From NCBI GenBank assembly GCA_003978805.1, contig QNYI01000020.1, positions 1 through 17,670 on the forward strand: a stretch of 17,670 nt of DNA, given 5' to 3'. Below are positions 1-8,939 of this stretch, piece after piece (within the stretch, counting starts at the first letter, position 1; every line of letters begins with the position of its first letter). Origin of the DNA: Desulfurobacterium sp. GTDB lineage: Bacteria > Aquificota > Aquificia > Desulfurobacteriales > Desulfurobacteriaceae. The notes under the pieces were generated by a model. The model saw only the letters and a list, made by a program, of their open reading frames with translations. It did not search any database and was not told the DNA's origin. A program made the translations under genes and the position numbers.

Positions 1-742
1 TCACGGCAGCGCTCATAAAGGCGGTAACCGGCGTTGCCGACCCTTGGTAAACGTCGGGAACCCATCCGTGAAAAGGAACTGCCCCGGTCTTAAAGAGAAA
101 GGCCACGGCAACAAGGACAACAGAGAGTAAGAGGGCAGGGGTCAAGTGGGACTGAGAGACTACCTTTGAAACGCCGGAATAGAGAGTTGTCCCGCTCAAA
201 CCGTAGAGGATGGCAAGGCCGTAGACGAGGACTCCGGCACCTATAGACCCCATCACGAAGTACTTAAGGCCGGCCTCTAAGCTCCTCTCCTCCTCCTTAA
301 ACAGGGCAATCAGTATGTAAACCGATATAGACATAACCTCCAGCGAAACAAAAAGGGTAGAGAGCTCGTTCGCCTCAACTAAGAGAATCCCTCCCAAGAG
401 GGCAAAGAGAAGGGTGTAGTAGTACTCCCCCTTATACTTTAAGGGAAACCTCTCAACGTAGCTATAGCTCAGAAGAACCGAAAAGAGGCCACACAGCAGT
501 ATAAAGACTTGGGAGATAACGACCATTGCGTCCTTCTTGATGAAACCGTTAAAGGCGTGCTTAGGTTCAACCGTAACCTGAGAGGTAACGAGGAAAATCG
601 TAACCGCAATTACACCAAAGGAGACAACGGAAAAGAGGCCGTTCTTCCGCCTGTCGGGAACTATAAGGTCAACGAGCAACATAACCAGCGCAGACACAAG
701 CAGAAAACCTTCCGGAAGTAAAAGGCTCAGGTTCAGCTCCAT
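1..742 (-). CDS. nuoN: NADH-quinone oxidoreductase subunit N, 5' part (runs off window)
   Basis: Membrane antiporter-like subunit of complex I that takes part in proton translocation. The window holds the first 247 codons; the gene continues past base 1. I translated the frame by hand: it starts MELNLSLLLPEG and is hydrophobic throughout. It contains the Glu-bearing helix SLEVMSISVYILIALF and the family signature FKTGAVPFHGWVPDVYQGS, followed by TPVTAFMSAAV at the edge. These are hallmarks of the NuoL/M/N (Mrp-antiporter-like) fold and of NuoN specifically. The ATG follows the nuoM stop by one base (TAG-G-ATG), with GGAG about 6 bases upstream, so translation should be coupled to nuoM. It is the last nuo gene visible. 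Confidence 0.95.
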   Translation of the reverse strand, partial: MELNLSLLLPEGFLLVSALVMLLVDLIVPDRRKNGLFSVVSFGVIAVTIFLVTSQVTVEPKHAFNGFIKKDAMVVISQVFILLCGLFSVLLSYSYVERFPLKYKGEYYYTLLFALLGGILLVEANELSTLFVSLEVMSISVYILIALFKEEERSLEAGLKYFVMGSIGAGVLVYGLAILYGLSGTTLYSGVSKVVSQSHLTPALLLSVVLVAVAFLFKTGAVPFHGWVPDVYQGSATPVTAFMSAAV

Positions 743-743
743 C

Positions 744-2198
744 CTACACTCCGGCAACCTTCAGGATTTCTGAAACGTAGCTATGGAAATAGCCCATTAC
801 CGTCTCGGGGAAGAAACCCCACCAGACAACAAGAACGGCAATAAAGGCCAAAGTAGCAAACTCCCTAAGGTCAAGGTCTGAGAACTCAGCAACTTTCGGT
901 TTCAGGAAGAAGACGTTCCTGTACATGTAGAGCATGTAGGCAGCTCCGAAAATAACCCCCATAGCCATAAGAACACCTACCCACTTAGCAGCCTTTAAAC
1001 CGCCCAGAATGGTAAGGAACTCACCTATGAAGGAGCTCGTCCCCGGCAGTCCGACGGAGGCCATAGTAAAGACCATAGCCAGCGTTGCAAGTTTTGGAGC
1101 AAGCTCTGAGAGTCCTCCCATACGGCTGACATTCCTCGTGTGGATCCTCTCGTAGATAATCCCGACTACGAAGAAGAGGGCAGCGCTAACGAGGCCGTGG
1201 TTCAACATCTGGAAGATAGCTCCCTCAATTCCCTGAACGTTAAGAGAGAACATACCTATCATTACAAAACCCATATGGGAGACGGAGCTGTAGGCCACTA
1301 TCTTCTTTACGTCCTCCTGAACGAGGGCAACGAGGGCAGTATAGATAATGGCAACAATACCCAAAGCGAAAACTACCGGAGCGTAGAGCTTAAAGGCCTC
1401 GGGGAAAAGGGGAAGTGAGAACCTCAGGAAGCCGTAAGTCCCCATCTTCAAGAGAACGCCGGCAAGTATGACGCTTCCCGGGGTCGGAGCCTCAACGTGG
1501 GCATCGGGAAGCCAAGTGTGGAAAGGCCAAACTGGAACCTTTACGGCAAAGGCGATGAAGAAAGCCCAGAAGAGCCACTTCTGAATATCCAAGGGAATGG
1601 GGAGTTTCGTAAGCTCCGTAATGTCAAAGGTATAGTTCCCCGTAACGCTACCGTAGAGAATAACGAGAACGACCATCCCTATCAGGAGGAAGATGCTACC
1701 GGCAAAGGTGTATATGAAGAACTTTAAGGCCGAGTATATCCTTCTCTCCCCTCCCCATATGCCGATGATGAGGGCCATCGGTATGAGCATGACCTCCCAA
1801 AAGATGTAAAAGAGGAGGAGGTCAAGGGAGATAAAGACGCCTACCATCGCCGTCTCAAGGAGAAGGAGGAGGGCGTAGAAGAGCTTCCTCTTTTCTTTAA
1901 CGTAGTTCCACGCAGAGGGAACCGCTATGAAGGTGACGAGGGTCGTCATAAAGAGCATTACTACGCTTAGGCCGTCAACGCCTACCTTGTACATTACAGA
2001 GAGGTCGGCAATCCAGTGACCGTAATCAACAAACTGAAATCCACCCTTTGTAGGGTCAAAGTTAAACATTACGTAAAGGGTTAAGAGGAGCTCCAGCCCT
2101 GTAACGAAAAGGGCTATCCACCTTACCCTCTCTTCACTCCTACACAGCGTAACCAGCAATGCCCCGATTAGAGGGAGTAACAGAATAACGCTCAGCAT
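744..2198 (-). CDS. nuoM: NADH-quinone oxidoreductase subunit M
   Basis: Antiporter-like membrane subunit of complex I, 484 residues, close to the family's usual 480-510. It is almost entirely transmembrane helices. Family residues expected to form the proton path are visible: Glu135 in FWEVMLIPMALIIGIWGG, Lys220 and His227 in AVKVPVWPFHTWLPDAHVEAPTP, and Lys251 in LLKMGTYGF. The HTWLPDAHVEAPTPGSV block distinguishes NuoM from NuoL and NuoN. The ATG is preceded by AAGGGG at 7 bases and lies 11 bp after the nuoL stop. It follows nuoL and precedes nuoN in the usual order. No odd features were seen. Confidence 0.97.
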   Translation of the reverse strand: MLSVILLLPLIGALLVTLCRSEERVRWIALFVTGLELLLTLYVMFNFDPTKGGFQFVDYGHWIADLSVMYKVGVDGLSVVMLFMTTLVTFIAVPSAWNYVKEKRKLFYALLLLLETAMVGVFISLDLLLFYIFWEVMLIPMALIIGIWGGERRIYSALKFFIYTFAGSIFLLIGMVVLVILYGSVTGNYTFDITELTKLPIPLDIQKWLFWAFFIAFAVKVPVWPFHTWLPDAHVEAPTPGSVILAGVLLKMGTYGFLRFSLPLFPEAFKLYAPVVFALGIVAIIYTALVALVQEDVKKIVAYSSVSHMGFVMIGMFSLNVQGIEGAIFQMLNHGLVSAALFFVVGIIYERIHTRNVSRMGGLSELAPKLATLAMVFTMASVGLPGTSSFIGEFLTILGGLKAAKWVGVLMAMGVIFGAAYMLYMYRNVFFLKPKVAEFSDLDLREFATLAFIAVLVVWWGFFPETVMGYFHSYVSEILKVAGV

Positions 2199-2209
2199 CC
2201 ACGCACCCC

Positions 2210-4071
2210 TTAGTAGAGCCAGATAATTACTGTAAAGAGAACCATTCCGACAACAAAGTAGGCAACGTAGGTGTTAACAACCCCCGTCTGGGTCAGCCGG
2301 AGGAGCTCAGAAGAACCTTTAGCCGCAGCTGCAAGGCCGTTGACAACTCCGTCAATCACGTACCTGTCAAAGAAGGAGAGAATTCCTCCGGTAACAAACC
2401 CAACGCCCCTTACAAAGACAAAGTTGTAGATTTCGTCAAAGTAGTACTTGTTGTAAACGAGTCTATAGAGGAACCCGAAAGAGGAGGCAATCCTTTCGGG
2501 GGAGAATTTCCTCCACAGGTATATACAGGCTGCCAGTAAAAGGCCTGAAAGGGAAAGGAGAATGGAGAGAGCAACGAGAACTACCTCTGAGGAGTGGGAG
2601 AGCTCTGTAGATACGTTCGGCACCGACCTCCCGACAAAACGCTCAAACCAACCTCCGAGGAAACCGGCAAGGATAGAGAAGAGGGCAAGGACTACAAGGG
2701 GCACAGTCATAACGTAAGGGGACTCGTGAAGTTTCTTCCTCTTCTCCTCACCGAACCTTTCCTCTCCGAAGAAGACAAGGAATATGGCCTTCCCATGTAG
2801 AGGGAGGTTAAAAAGGCACCGGCCGTCAGGAAGAACCAGAAGACTACGTGCCCTTCTGCAAAGGCCGAGGTTATGATTTTGTCCTTACTGAAAAAGCCTG
2901 CCAAGGGAGGGATTCCCGAAAGGGCGAGAGCTCCGATAATAAACGTAACCGCCGTTACCTTCATGTGTTTAAAGAGCCCACCCATCTTCCTTATGTCCTG
3001 CTCTCCTCCCATTCCGTGGATGACGCTACCGGAACCGAGGAAGAGGAGGGCTTTAAAGAAGGCGTGGGTAAAGAGGTGGAACATAGCGTAAACGTAAGCT
3101 CCAACTCCAAGGGCGGCAAACATGTAACCGAGCTGTGAGAGGGTGGAGTAGGCGAGAACCCTCTTTATGTCAAACTGGGTAAGGCCTATGGTTGCCGCAC
3201 CGAAAGCAGTAATCACACCAATGACCCCGACGACTGTTAAAACTGAGGAGGCTTCATAAATCGGTGAACACCTTGCAACCATAAAGACCCCAGCAGCAAC
3301 CATAGTAGCAGCGTGGATGAGGGCTGAAATGGGAGTTGGACCCTCCATAGCATCGGGTAGCCAAGTATGGAGGGGAAACTGGGCAGATTTTCCGATAGCT
3401 CCTCCGAGGAGCAGGAGGGCTATTAGGGAGAGCTCCTTAACGGAAGCCTGCGGAACTTTTGAAAATACCTCTTGAAAATCAAGGGAACCGAAGACCCAAA
3501 AGACAGTAGCGACACCGAGGATGAAGAGGAAATCCCCTACCCTGTTCATAAGGAAGGCCTTAACGGCAGCGTCAGCTGCGCTCTTCTTCTTAAACCAGAA
3601 ACCTATTAAGAGGTAAGAAGAAAGTCCTACAGCCTCCCAGCCGAAGAAGAGCTGTAGGAAGTTGGGAGATAGAACCAGAACGAGCATTGAGAAGGTAAAG
3701 AGACCAAGGTATGCAAAGAACCTGTCGTAGCCGGGGTCTTCACCCATATAGCCTACAGAGTAAATGTGAACGAGGAGGGAGACCAGAGTAACTACAAGGA
3801 GCATAACTGCCGTCAGAGAATCCACGTAACCCCCGAAGGTAGCAGAGAGGCCACCGGAAACGAGCCACTTAAACCAGACTTCGGAGATTACCTTCTCATC
3901 CATTACCTTAAAGAGAAGGTAGAGGGAAAGTAACAGAGAGAAGCCAACGGACGCAATCCCGAAGTAGTGGGAACGTCCCTTAAATCCCTTCAGGCCGAAG
4001 AGACTCCCGCATACACCGTTTACCAAAAAGGCAGCTAAGGGCAGAAACGCTATAAAGAAAGTAAGTCCCAT
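2210..4071 (-). CDS. nuoL: NADH-quinone oxidoreductase subunit L, interrupted by a one-base frameshift
   Basis: Distal antiporter-like subunit of complex I, with a long lateral helix at its C-terminus. The upstream frame (stop at 2707) carries the core, including FGWEAVGLSSYLLIGFWF, the Lys in GAIGKSAQFPLHTWLPDAMEGPTP, and ALIHAATMVAAGVF. After LTSLYMGR it leaves the family pattern and ends in an Arg/Ser-rich tail. The adjacent frame (2210 to about 2790) continues the family sequence as IFLVFFGEERFGEEK, then carries the C-terminal module with YNKYYFDEIYNFVF and a last membrane helix. Joining the frames gives about 620 residues, the normal NuoL length. One missing G in AGGCC at about 2786-2790 would explain the break. 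I chose ATG 4071; in-frame GTG codons at 4077 and 4080 are alternatives that overlap nuoK. Family identity is certain. Whether the break is biological or a sequence error cannot be told here. Confidence 0.9.
2786..2790 (-). other. Frameshift site within nuoL
   Basis: Read on the minus strand, the frame ATG GGA AGG CCA TAT departs from NuoL-like sequence. ATG GGA AGG (G)CC ATA TTC would restore YMGRAIFLVFFGEE. The upstream frame stops at the TGA of an ATGA overlap (2707-2710), whose ATG is in the downstream frame, so a separate downstream polypeptide could start there by coupling. It would lack about 25 residues of the linker. No canonical slippery heptamer is seen, so programmed frameshifting is not favoured. 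Confidence 0.8.
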
Positions 4072-4073
4072 CC

Positions 4074-4373
4074 TCACCACCTCAGCCTTCTGAAGTCCGA
4101 TGTATCTATGCTACCGGTTAACCTGTAGAGGGCTACGACTATCGCCAACCCTACAGCAGCTTCGGCAGCTGCAACGGCAAGGACGAAGAAGACAAAGATT
4201 TCACCGTAAAGGTTACCGTGAAGCTTAGAAAAACCTACAAGGAGGACGTTCGCGCTGTTTAAGAGGAGCTCAAGGGAGAAGAAAACGGTTATGACGTTCC
4301 GCCTCACGATTAAACCGAAGAGTCCTATACCAAAAAGTAGAGAACTCAAGACGAAGAAGTTCACCGGAGACAT
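4074..4373 (-). CDS. nuoK: NADH-quinone oxidoreductase subunit K
   Basis: Small membrane subunit of complex I, 99 residues, the usual length for NuoK, with three predicted transmembrane helices. The two membrane-buried glutamates that mark the family are present: Glu35 in FFSLELLLNSANVLL and Glu71 in AAAEAAVGLAIVVAL. They belong to the proton pathway linking the quinone chamber to the antiporter subunits. Its ATG shares one base with the nuoJ stop (TGATG), a sign of translational coupling. The stop lies 2 bp before the preferred nuoL ATG. Confidence 0.97.
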   Translation of the reverse strand: MSPVNFFVLSSLLFGIGLFGLIVRRNVITVFFSLELLLNSANVLLVGFSKLHGNLYGEIFVFFVLAVAAAEAAVGLAIVVALYRLTGSIDTSDFRRLRW

Positions 4374-4852
4374 CAGTCTTCCCTCCTTCCAATGGCAACA
4401 GCTCCGACCGTAGCAATTAAGAGTAGAACGGAAACGGCTTCAAAGGGTAAAAGGAACTTAAAGAACATGGGCACTGCGATATCCTCAGCTCCGGAGATAG
4501 AAGGCTTAACGCTTTCGGCAATTCCAGAACTGCCGACAAAAAGCAGAAGAGATGTAGTAAGCGCCAATGCTCCCCCAACGGCGACAATAGCCATTTTAAT
4601 AGGCTCCGATTTAAGGGTGGCAAAGTCCATAGTCATAAGGGCAAAGAGGTATAGAACTATAATTGCTCCGCCGTATACGATAACCTGAACTATCCCGAGG
4701 AACTCCGCCCCTACAGTAAAGTAAACTGCGCCAAGGGATACAAAGCACCCGAGGAGGGCTACACCACCCCTTACGATGTTCCGAGAAGTAACTGCAACCA
4801 ACCCAAAGACTAAAGAGAGAACGGCAAAGAAGTAGAAAAATACCTCATTCAT
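4373..4852 (-). CDS. nuoJ: NADH-quinone oxidoreductase subunit J
   Basis: Membrane subunit of complex I, 159 residues, with about five transmembrane helices. The conserved third-helix region is visible as QVIVYGGAIIVLYLFALMTM. I chose the ATG at 4852 (MNEVFFYFFAVLSL) because it puts the first membrane helix at the N-terminus and overlaps the nuoI stop by 8 bases, with a GAGAGGGA-type ribosome site. The frame stays open upstream to 4888, but that extension lies inside the nuoI coding sequence and adds only a polar stretch. It ends by sharing a base with the nuoK start. Confidence 0.95.
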   Translation of the reverse strand: MNEVFFYFFAVLSLVFGLVAVTSRNIVRGGVALLGCFVSLGAVYFTVGAEFLGIVQVIVYGGAIIVLYLFALMTMDFATLKSEPIKMAIVAVGGALALTTSLLLFVGSSGIAESVKPSISGAEDIAVPMFFKFLLPFEAVSVLLLIATVGAVAIGRRED

Positions 4853-5303
4853 TAGCTTCCCTCTCCCACTTTCGGTAGTACTCTCCAAACTTTACGAGGT
4901 CTTCCTTGTGAAGGACAAGTTTACCCAAGCTGTACTGAGAGAACTCGTAAATGTCGGTCATTACAATCGCATCCCTTGGGCAGGCCTCTACGCAGAGACC
5001 GCAGAAAAGACAGCGGGTAAGGTCAACGGTGAAGTCAACAAGAACTTTCTCTCCGTTCTCCCCTTCTGTCATCTCCATATCTATGACGTTGCTGGGACAC
5101 ATAGTTGCGCAGAGGTAACAGGCTTCACACCTTAAACTACCGTCAGGGTTTAGCTTGAGGGCGTGAACACCCCGAAACCTACTCCTTGGCTTCTCCTTCT
5201 CAAAGGGATAGTGTAGGGTAACCGTCGGCTTAAACATCGTCCTCAGCGTAACCCTCATCCCTTTGAGAAGGTCAACAAAAGACACCTTCTTTAAGAGCTC
5301 CAT
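4845..5303 (-). CDS. nuoI: NADH-quinone oxidoreductase subunit I (8Fe ferredoxin-like)
   Basis: Peripheral-arm subunit that carries electrons through clusters N6a and N6b toward N2. It has 152 residues. Two CxxCxxCxxxC motifs are complete: Cys59/62/65/69 (CEACYLCATMCP) and Cys98/101/104/108 (CLFCGLCVEACP), each able to hold a 4Fe-4S cluster together with the last Cys of the other. The N-terminal amphipathic region (LLKGMRVTLRTMF) is typical of NuoI and sits against NuoH. The ATG is preceded by GAGGTGG with a 4-base gap and lies 11 bp after the nuoH stop. Confidence 0.97.
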   Translation of the reverse strand: MELLKKVSFVDLLKGMRVTLRTMFKPTVTLHYPFEKEKPRSRFRGVHALKLNPDGSLRCEACYLCATMCPSNVIDMEMTEGENGEKVLVDFTVDLTRCLFCGLCVEACPRDAIVMTDIYEFSQYSLGKLVLHKEDLVKFGEYYRKWEREANE

Positions 5304-5314
5304 AAGACCACCTC

Positions 5315-6277
5315 TTAAAGCTTTAGGAGGAAAACTTGGAGTGCCGCTACAAAAACGTTAACTATCGCAACGGGAAGCATTATTTTCCACATAATTGAAA
5401 GCATCTGGTCAAATCTGTAACGGGGAAAGGTTGCCCTGAGCCAGAAGGTCAGGAATATGAAAAAGCCGGCCTTTAGAAGGTGGTAGATAACGCCAATAAG
5501 AGGGTACTTGTCAGCAAAGGGACCGCTCCAGCCACCTAAGAAAAGCAGTGAAACCACGAGGGAGAGGACTATTATGTTTATATACTCCCCAAAGTAAAAG
5601 GCGGCAAACCTCATTCCTGAGTACTCGGTGTGAAAACCTCCGACGAGCTCACTTTCTCCTTCCGGCAGGTCAAAGGGGGGTCTACCTATCTCGGCCACCA
5701 TCATAAAGAGGAAAAGGAGGAAAGCTATAGGTTGGTAAAGGATTCCCCAACCGTGTTCCTGCTGCCACTTCACCATCTCGTTAAAGTCAAGGGTTCCGTA
5801 AAGGAGAACCACAGCCATAACAGCAAATCCCAAAGGTAGCTCAAAGCCGAGAACCTGAGCGGCCGCCCTCATTCCGCCTAAGAAGGAGTACTTGCTGTTT
5901 GACGCGTAGCCGGCAAGGACAAGGGCGTATATGGAGATGGCGCTCATCGCCATAACAAAGAGGAGTCCTGACTTTAAAGGAACTGCCTGAATAAAACCTA
6001 TGGGAACAACGGAGGCGGCAAGGAGAGCTCCAAAGACGCTAAAGGAGGGAGCGAACATAAACAAAAGCCTGTCAGCTCCTCTGGGTATTATGTCCTCTTT
6101 GAAGATGAGCTTTATGGCGTCTGCAAGGGGTTGGAGGAGGCCGTGAAAGCCTACCACCATAGGCCCCGGCCTCTGTTGCATATGGCCGAGAACCTTCCTC
6201 TCAAGGTAAGTAATGGGAGGAACAGCAACGAGCATAAGGGCAACTATAAAGAGGAGACTCAGGAAGTTAGCCGTCAC
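5315..6277 (-). CDS. nuoH: NADH-quinone oxidoreductase subunit H
   Basis: Membrane subunit that forms the quinone-binding chamber at the junction of the complex I arms. It has 320 residues, typical for NuoH, with about eight transmembrane helices. Signature stretches are PPITYLERKVLGHMQQRPGP near residue 20 and EIGRPPFDLPEGESELVGGF near residue 195, which contains the acidic loop facing the quinone site. The start is GTG at 6277, overlapping the stop of the upstream cNMP-binding-domain gene (GTGA), with GGGGAGG about 9 bases upstream. The usual order nuoG-nuoH is broken here by that extra gene. Confidence 0.97.
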   Translation of the reverse strand: MTANFLSLLFIVALMLVAVPPITYLERKVLGHMQQRPGPMVVGFHGLLQPLADAIKLIFKEDIIPRGADRLLFMFAPSFSVFGALLAASVVPIGFIQAVPLKSGLLFVMAMSAISIYALVLAGYASNSKYSFLGGMRAAAQVLGFELPLGFAVMAVVLLYGTLDFNEMVKWQQEHGWGILYQPIAFLLFLFMMVAEIGRPPFDLPEGESELVGGFHTEYSGMRFAAFYFGEYINIIVLSLVVSLLFLGGWSGPFADKYPLIGVIYHLLKAGFFIFLTFWLRATFPRYRFDQMLSIMWKIMLPVAIVNVFVAALQVFLLKL

Positions 6278-6747
6278 TTCTTAGGACCTCCCCAGATGAA
6301 GCAGACTGTATCAACGAACTTCTTGTTCATCTCTTTAAGCCTTTCGGCTATAATCTTGGCAAGACTCTCAACAAGCTCTACAGCCAGCCTCGGGTCTTCC
6401 TCCTTCAACCTCTCGTAACCCTCCCTCGTAAGTATGAGGGCATGGGTTTCCTTTAGGGCTACTCCTTTTGAGGAGTGGAAATGACTACTGAAGAAGGAGA
6501 GCTCTCCAAGTGGCGTTCCCGACTCACTTACAGCCACCTTCACTTCGTTGCCGAAAGGATCCGGACGGTATAACCCTACTCTACCTTTAACCAAGAAGAA
6601 GATCTTGTCTCCCGGGTCTCCTTCCTCAAACAGAACCTCTCCCTTAGGAAAGACTTTGTATTCAAGGTAACGGGAAATCTCCTCAAGCTCCCTCTCTGTA
6701 AAGTTTGAAAAGAGTGGAAACTCCTTTGCCATCTCAACCTTTACCAT
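6274..6747 (-). CDS. Stand-alone cyclic-nucleotide-binding-domain protein inside the nuo operon
   Basis: A 157-residue protein made almost entirely of one Crp/PKA-type cNMP-binding beta-barrel. FSNFTERELEEISRYLEYKVFPKGEVLFEEGDPGDKIFFLVKGRVGLY is the N-terminal half of the fold, followed by the phosphate-cassette region LGELSFFSSHFHSSKG and a C-terminal helix (ELVESLAKIIAERLKEMNKK). There is no helix-turn-helix, kinase or membrane segment. Aligned by eye with Crp, the cassette has GEL but Ser at the position of the cyclic-phosphate-binding Arg (Crp Arg82), so nucleotide binding is doubtful. The ATG shares one base with the nuoG stop (TGATG) and the stop overlaps the nuoH GTG, so it is expressed with complex I. 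A role in assembly or regulation of the complex is my inference. An in-frame ATG at 6732 is an alternative start. Confidence 0.88.
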   Translation of the reverse strand: MVKVEMAKEFPLFSNFTERELEEISRYLEYKVFPKGEVLFEEGDPGDKIFFLVKGRVGLYRPDPFGNEVKVAVSESGTPLGELSFFSSHFHSSKGVALKETHALILTREGYERLKEEDPRLAVELVESLAKIIAERLKEMNKKFVDTVCFIWGGPKK

Positions 6748-8939
6748 CACGCCTCCGATAGCAGTTTACACGGTATTCCCGTTACTGACGGAAAGTAACC
6801 TTTTAGCAGTTTAGAAACGTCCCTCGTAAACCTTTCAATCCTTAAGAGAGCTCTCCCCTTAGGGATCTCCTCCTTTTCTTCAACGGGAACTGTAAGTTCC
6901 CCTCCGGAAGTCTTCAACGTAACAATCTCCCTTCCTCTTCCGTCTTCAGGGTTAAGTAGTAGGACTCTTCCCGTAGCCACCTTACCGACGTTTTCGGAGT
7001 AGTAACTTACAGAGTTCCAGCCCGTCCTGCCGAGGAGAACGGAGAGGTAAAGCTGGTCAGGCTCTTTCCTTAGCTTCGTATGCCCTAGCTCACAGTTTAA
7101 GACGACCTCTCTTCTCCTAATATCCACCTGCCTTAAAGGTAGAGCTCTCAGCACCTCTAAAAGCGAATACTCCGGCTTAAATGAGCTCCTCAACTGAAGT
7201 TCCCCTTCCAGTCCTTCCACCGTCCCGTTCTTTTCAAGCCCAGTCTCCACGGGAATTATCAGGTCGGCCAGAGCAACGTCCGGCGTGTAGTAGGGAGAGA
7301 AGAGAACGGTAAAGCCCTTTTTGAGCTCCGTTCCCGGGAAGTCCCTGTCAAGCTCTACGTTTACGAGGACGTTTACTTCACCTTCAAGCTCTGAAGGCTT
7401 CTTCAGGTCAAACAGCTTGGCTACCCCGATGGCGTTTGCCTTAGGGGGAACAACTACAACAGAACTTTTGCTGACTAACCTATCTGCCAAGTAAGAAACG
7501 GTCTTTGCTACTTCCTTTACGTCGGGACTGAAGAGGGTCATACCGCCTAAAACGAAAGCTACTTTCTTGTTCCTGAGAACCTTCGCTACCCTGTCTATGT
7601 CACGGTTATTTGAGGTGTAGGAAGCGTCAAGCGTTCCCATTATGAAGTGCTTGAGCGTGTCTAAAAGCTCCTCCTCCTTTACAAGGAGGGTCTGGAAGGC
7701 AACAGAGTCAAGCTTTGACGGAAAAGTTCCAAGCCTTATAAGCCGTTTTCCTTTCTGTATAACGGAAAGCCTTAAAAGCGTTGCTACAACCGGAGTTACC
7801 TCTTCTATGAAGTCACCGATAACAAAGACTATGTCTGCACTGTAGATAGAGGAAAGTTTGTCAGCTTCAAAACGACCTGTTATCTCAGAGATCCCTGAGA
7901 GAGCCTGAGAGAAGGAGTAGGCATCCGAAGTTACATTTTCTCTTCCGAAGACGGCAGAAAGGAGCTCCAGCTCCTCGTTCGTTAGGGAACTCTCTACGTA
8001 AAGGTTAACCGGCTTTCCGCAGACCCTTTCCTTTAGGACTTCCAATGCTTCCTGTAGGGTTATCTCCCTTAGTCCTTCTCCATCCCTCAGGAGAGGTTTT
8101 TTAAGCCTCCTCTCAGAGTAAACTACATCCCAGCCCCACTTTCCCCTTACGCAGAGGTATCCCCTGTTGTGACCGCTGTTTACACCTATCCTCCCGACAA
8201 CTCTCTTTATCCGGCCGTGGTAGGTGTCAACCTCCAGCCTGCAACCTGAACCGCAAAAGGTGCAGGTAGTCCACGTCTTTTCCATACGCCAAGGGCGGTC
8301 TTTATACTTAAAAGCCCTGTCAAGGAGAGAGCCGACAGGGCAGACGTCAATACAACTTCCGCAGTGCTCACAACCGCTTTCAACGAAGTCCCCCTTAAAG
8401 GGAGAAATGTAAGCCTGATAACCCCTCTTTAGAATTCCGAGAACTCTGTTACCCATATTTTCGCCGCACATCCTTATACAGCGACGACACAGGATACACC
8501 TGTCGTTGTCTATCTCAATGAGGGGTCCTTTTATAACGATATCCTTCTCCCTCCTCGGTTCTGCGTAGCGGGACTTCTTTGGACCGTGCCTAAAGCCGGT
8601 CATCTGGAGCTCGCACTCACCCGACTTATCGCAGATGGGACACTCCAAGGTGTGGTTATTGAGGATGAGCTCTATAACGCCAGCCCTTGCCTTCCTCACC
8701 CTCTCCGTGTTCGTCCTTACAACCATGTTGGGCATCGCCTTAAGGGTGCAGGCAGTAGCTAAACGGGGAGCTCCTTCCACTTCCACGAGACAGACCCTAC
8801 AGGCACCCTCCGGGCGGAGCTCCTTGTGGTAGCAGAAAACGGGAATGATTATCCCGTTCCTCTCTGCAACCTGAAGAACCGTCTCTCCCGGATAGGCCTC
8901 ACACTCTTTACCGTCTATAACTATCCTGAAGCTGTCCAT
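6747..8939 (-). CDS. nuoG: NADH-quinone oxidoreductase subunit G
   Basis: Large iron-sulfur subunit of the complex I peripheral arm, 730 residues. The N-terminal 2Fe-2S ferredoxin domain has Cys36/47/50/64. Next is the His96-Cys100-Cys103-Cys109 4Fe-4S site (HTLECPICDKSGEC), then two ferredoxin motifs at Cys148/151/154/158 and Cys190/193/196/200. A fourth 4Fe-4S site, Cys226/229/233/263 (CTFCGSGC ... LCVRGKWG), matches cluster N7, which only some lineages retain. The remainder is a molybdopterin-oxidoreductase-like domain; in this family it has no catalytic role of its own. The ATG shares one base with the nuoF stop (TAATG). It is shorter than the E. coli protein (about 900) and nearer the Thermus one. 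Confidence 0.97.
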   Translation of the reverse strand: MDSFRIVIDGKECEAYPGETVLQVAERNGIIIPVFCYHKELRPEGACRVCLVEVEGAPRLATACTLKAMPNMVVRTNTERVRKARAGVIELILNNHTLECPICDKSGECELQMTGFRHGPKKSRYAEPRREKDIVIKGPLIEIDNDRCILCRRCIRMCGENMGNRVLGILKRGYQAYISPFKGDFVESGCEHCGSCIDVCPVGSLLDRAFKYKDRPWRMEKTWTTCTFCGSGCRLEVDTYHGRIKRVVGRIGVNSGHNRGYLCVRGKWGWDVVYSERRLKKPLLRDGEGLREITLQEALEVLKERVCGKPVNLYVESSLTNEELELLSAVFGRENVTSDAYSFSQALSGISEITGRFEADKLSSIYSADIVFVIGDFIEEVTPVVATLLRLSVIQKGKRLIRLGTFPSKLDSVAFQTLLVKEEELLDTLKHFIMGTLDASYTSNNRDIDRVAKVLRNKKVAFVLGGMTLFSPDVKEVAKTVSYLADRLVSKSSVVVVPPKANAIGVAKLFDLKKPSELEGEVNVLVNVELDRDFPGTELKKGFTVLFSPYYTPDVALADLIIPVETGLEKNGTVEGLEGELQLRSSFKPEYSLLEVLRALPLRQVDIRRREVVLNCELGHTKLRKEPDQLYLSVLLGRTGWNSVSYYSENVGKVATGRVLLLNPEDGRGREIVTLKTSGGELTVPVEEKEEIPKGRALLRIERFTRDVSKLLKGYFPSVTGIPCKLLSEA

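Noticed and set aside
509..721. Plus-strand 70-codon open frame
   Set aside because: It is antisense to nuoN, which is confirmed by its signatures. The peptide is Asn/Arg-rich with no recognisable fold.
2780..2800. Programmed -1 frameshift in nuoL
   Set aside because: The bases around the break do not form an X XXY YYZ slippery heptamer, and NuoL is not known to use recoding.
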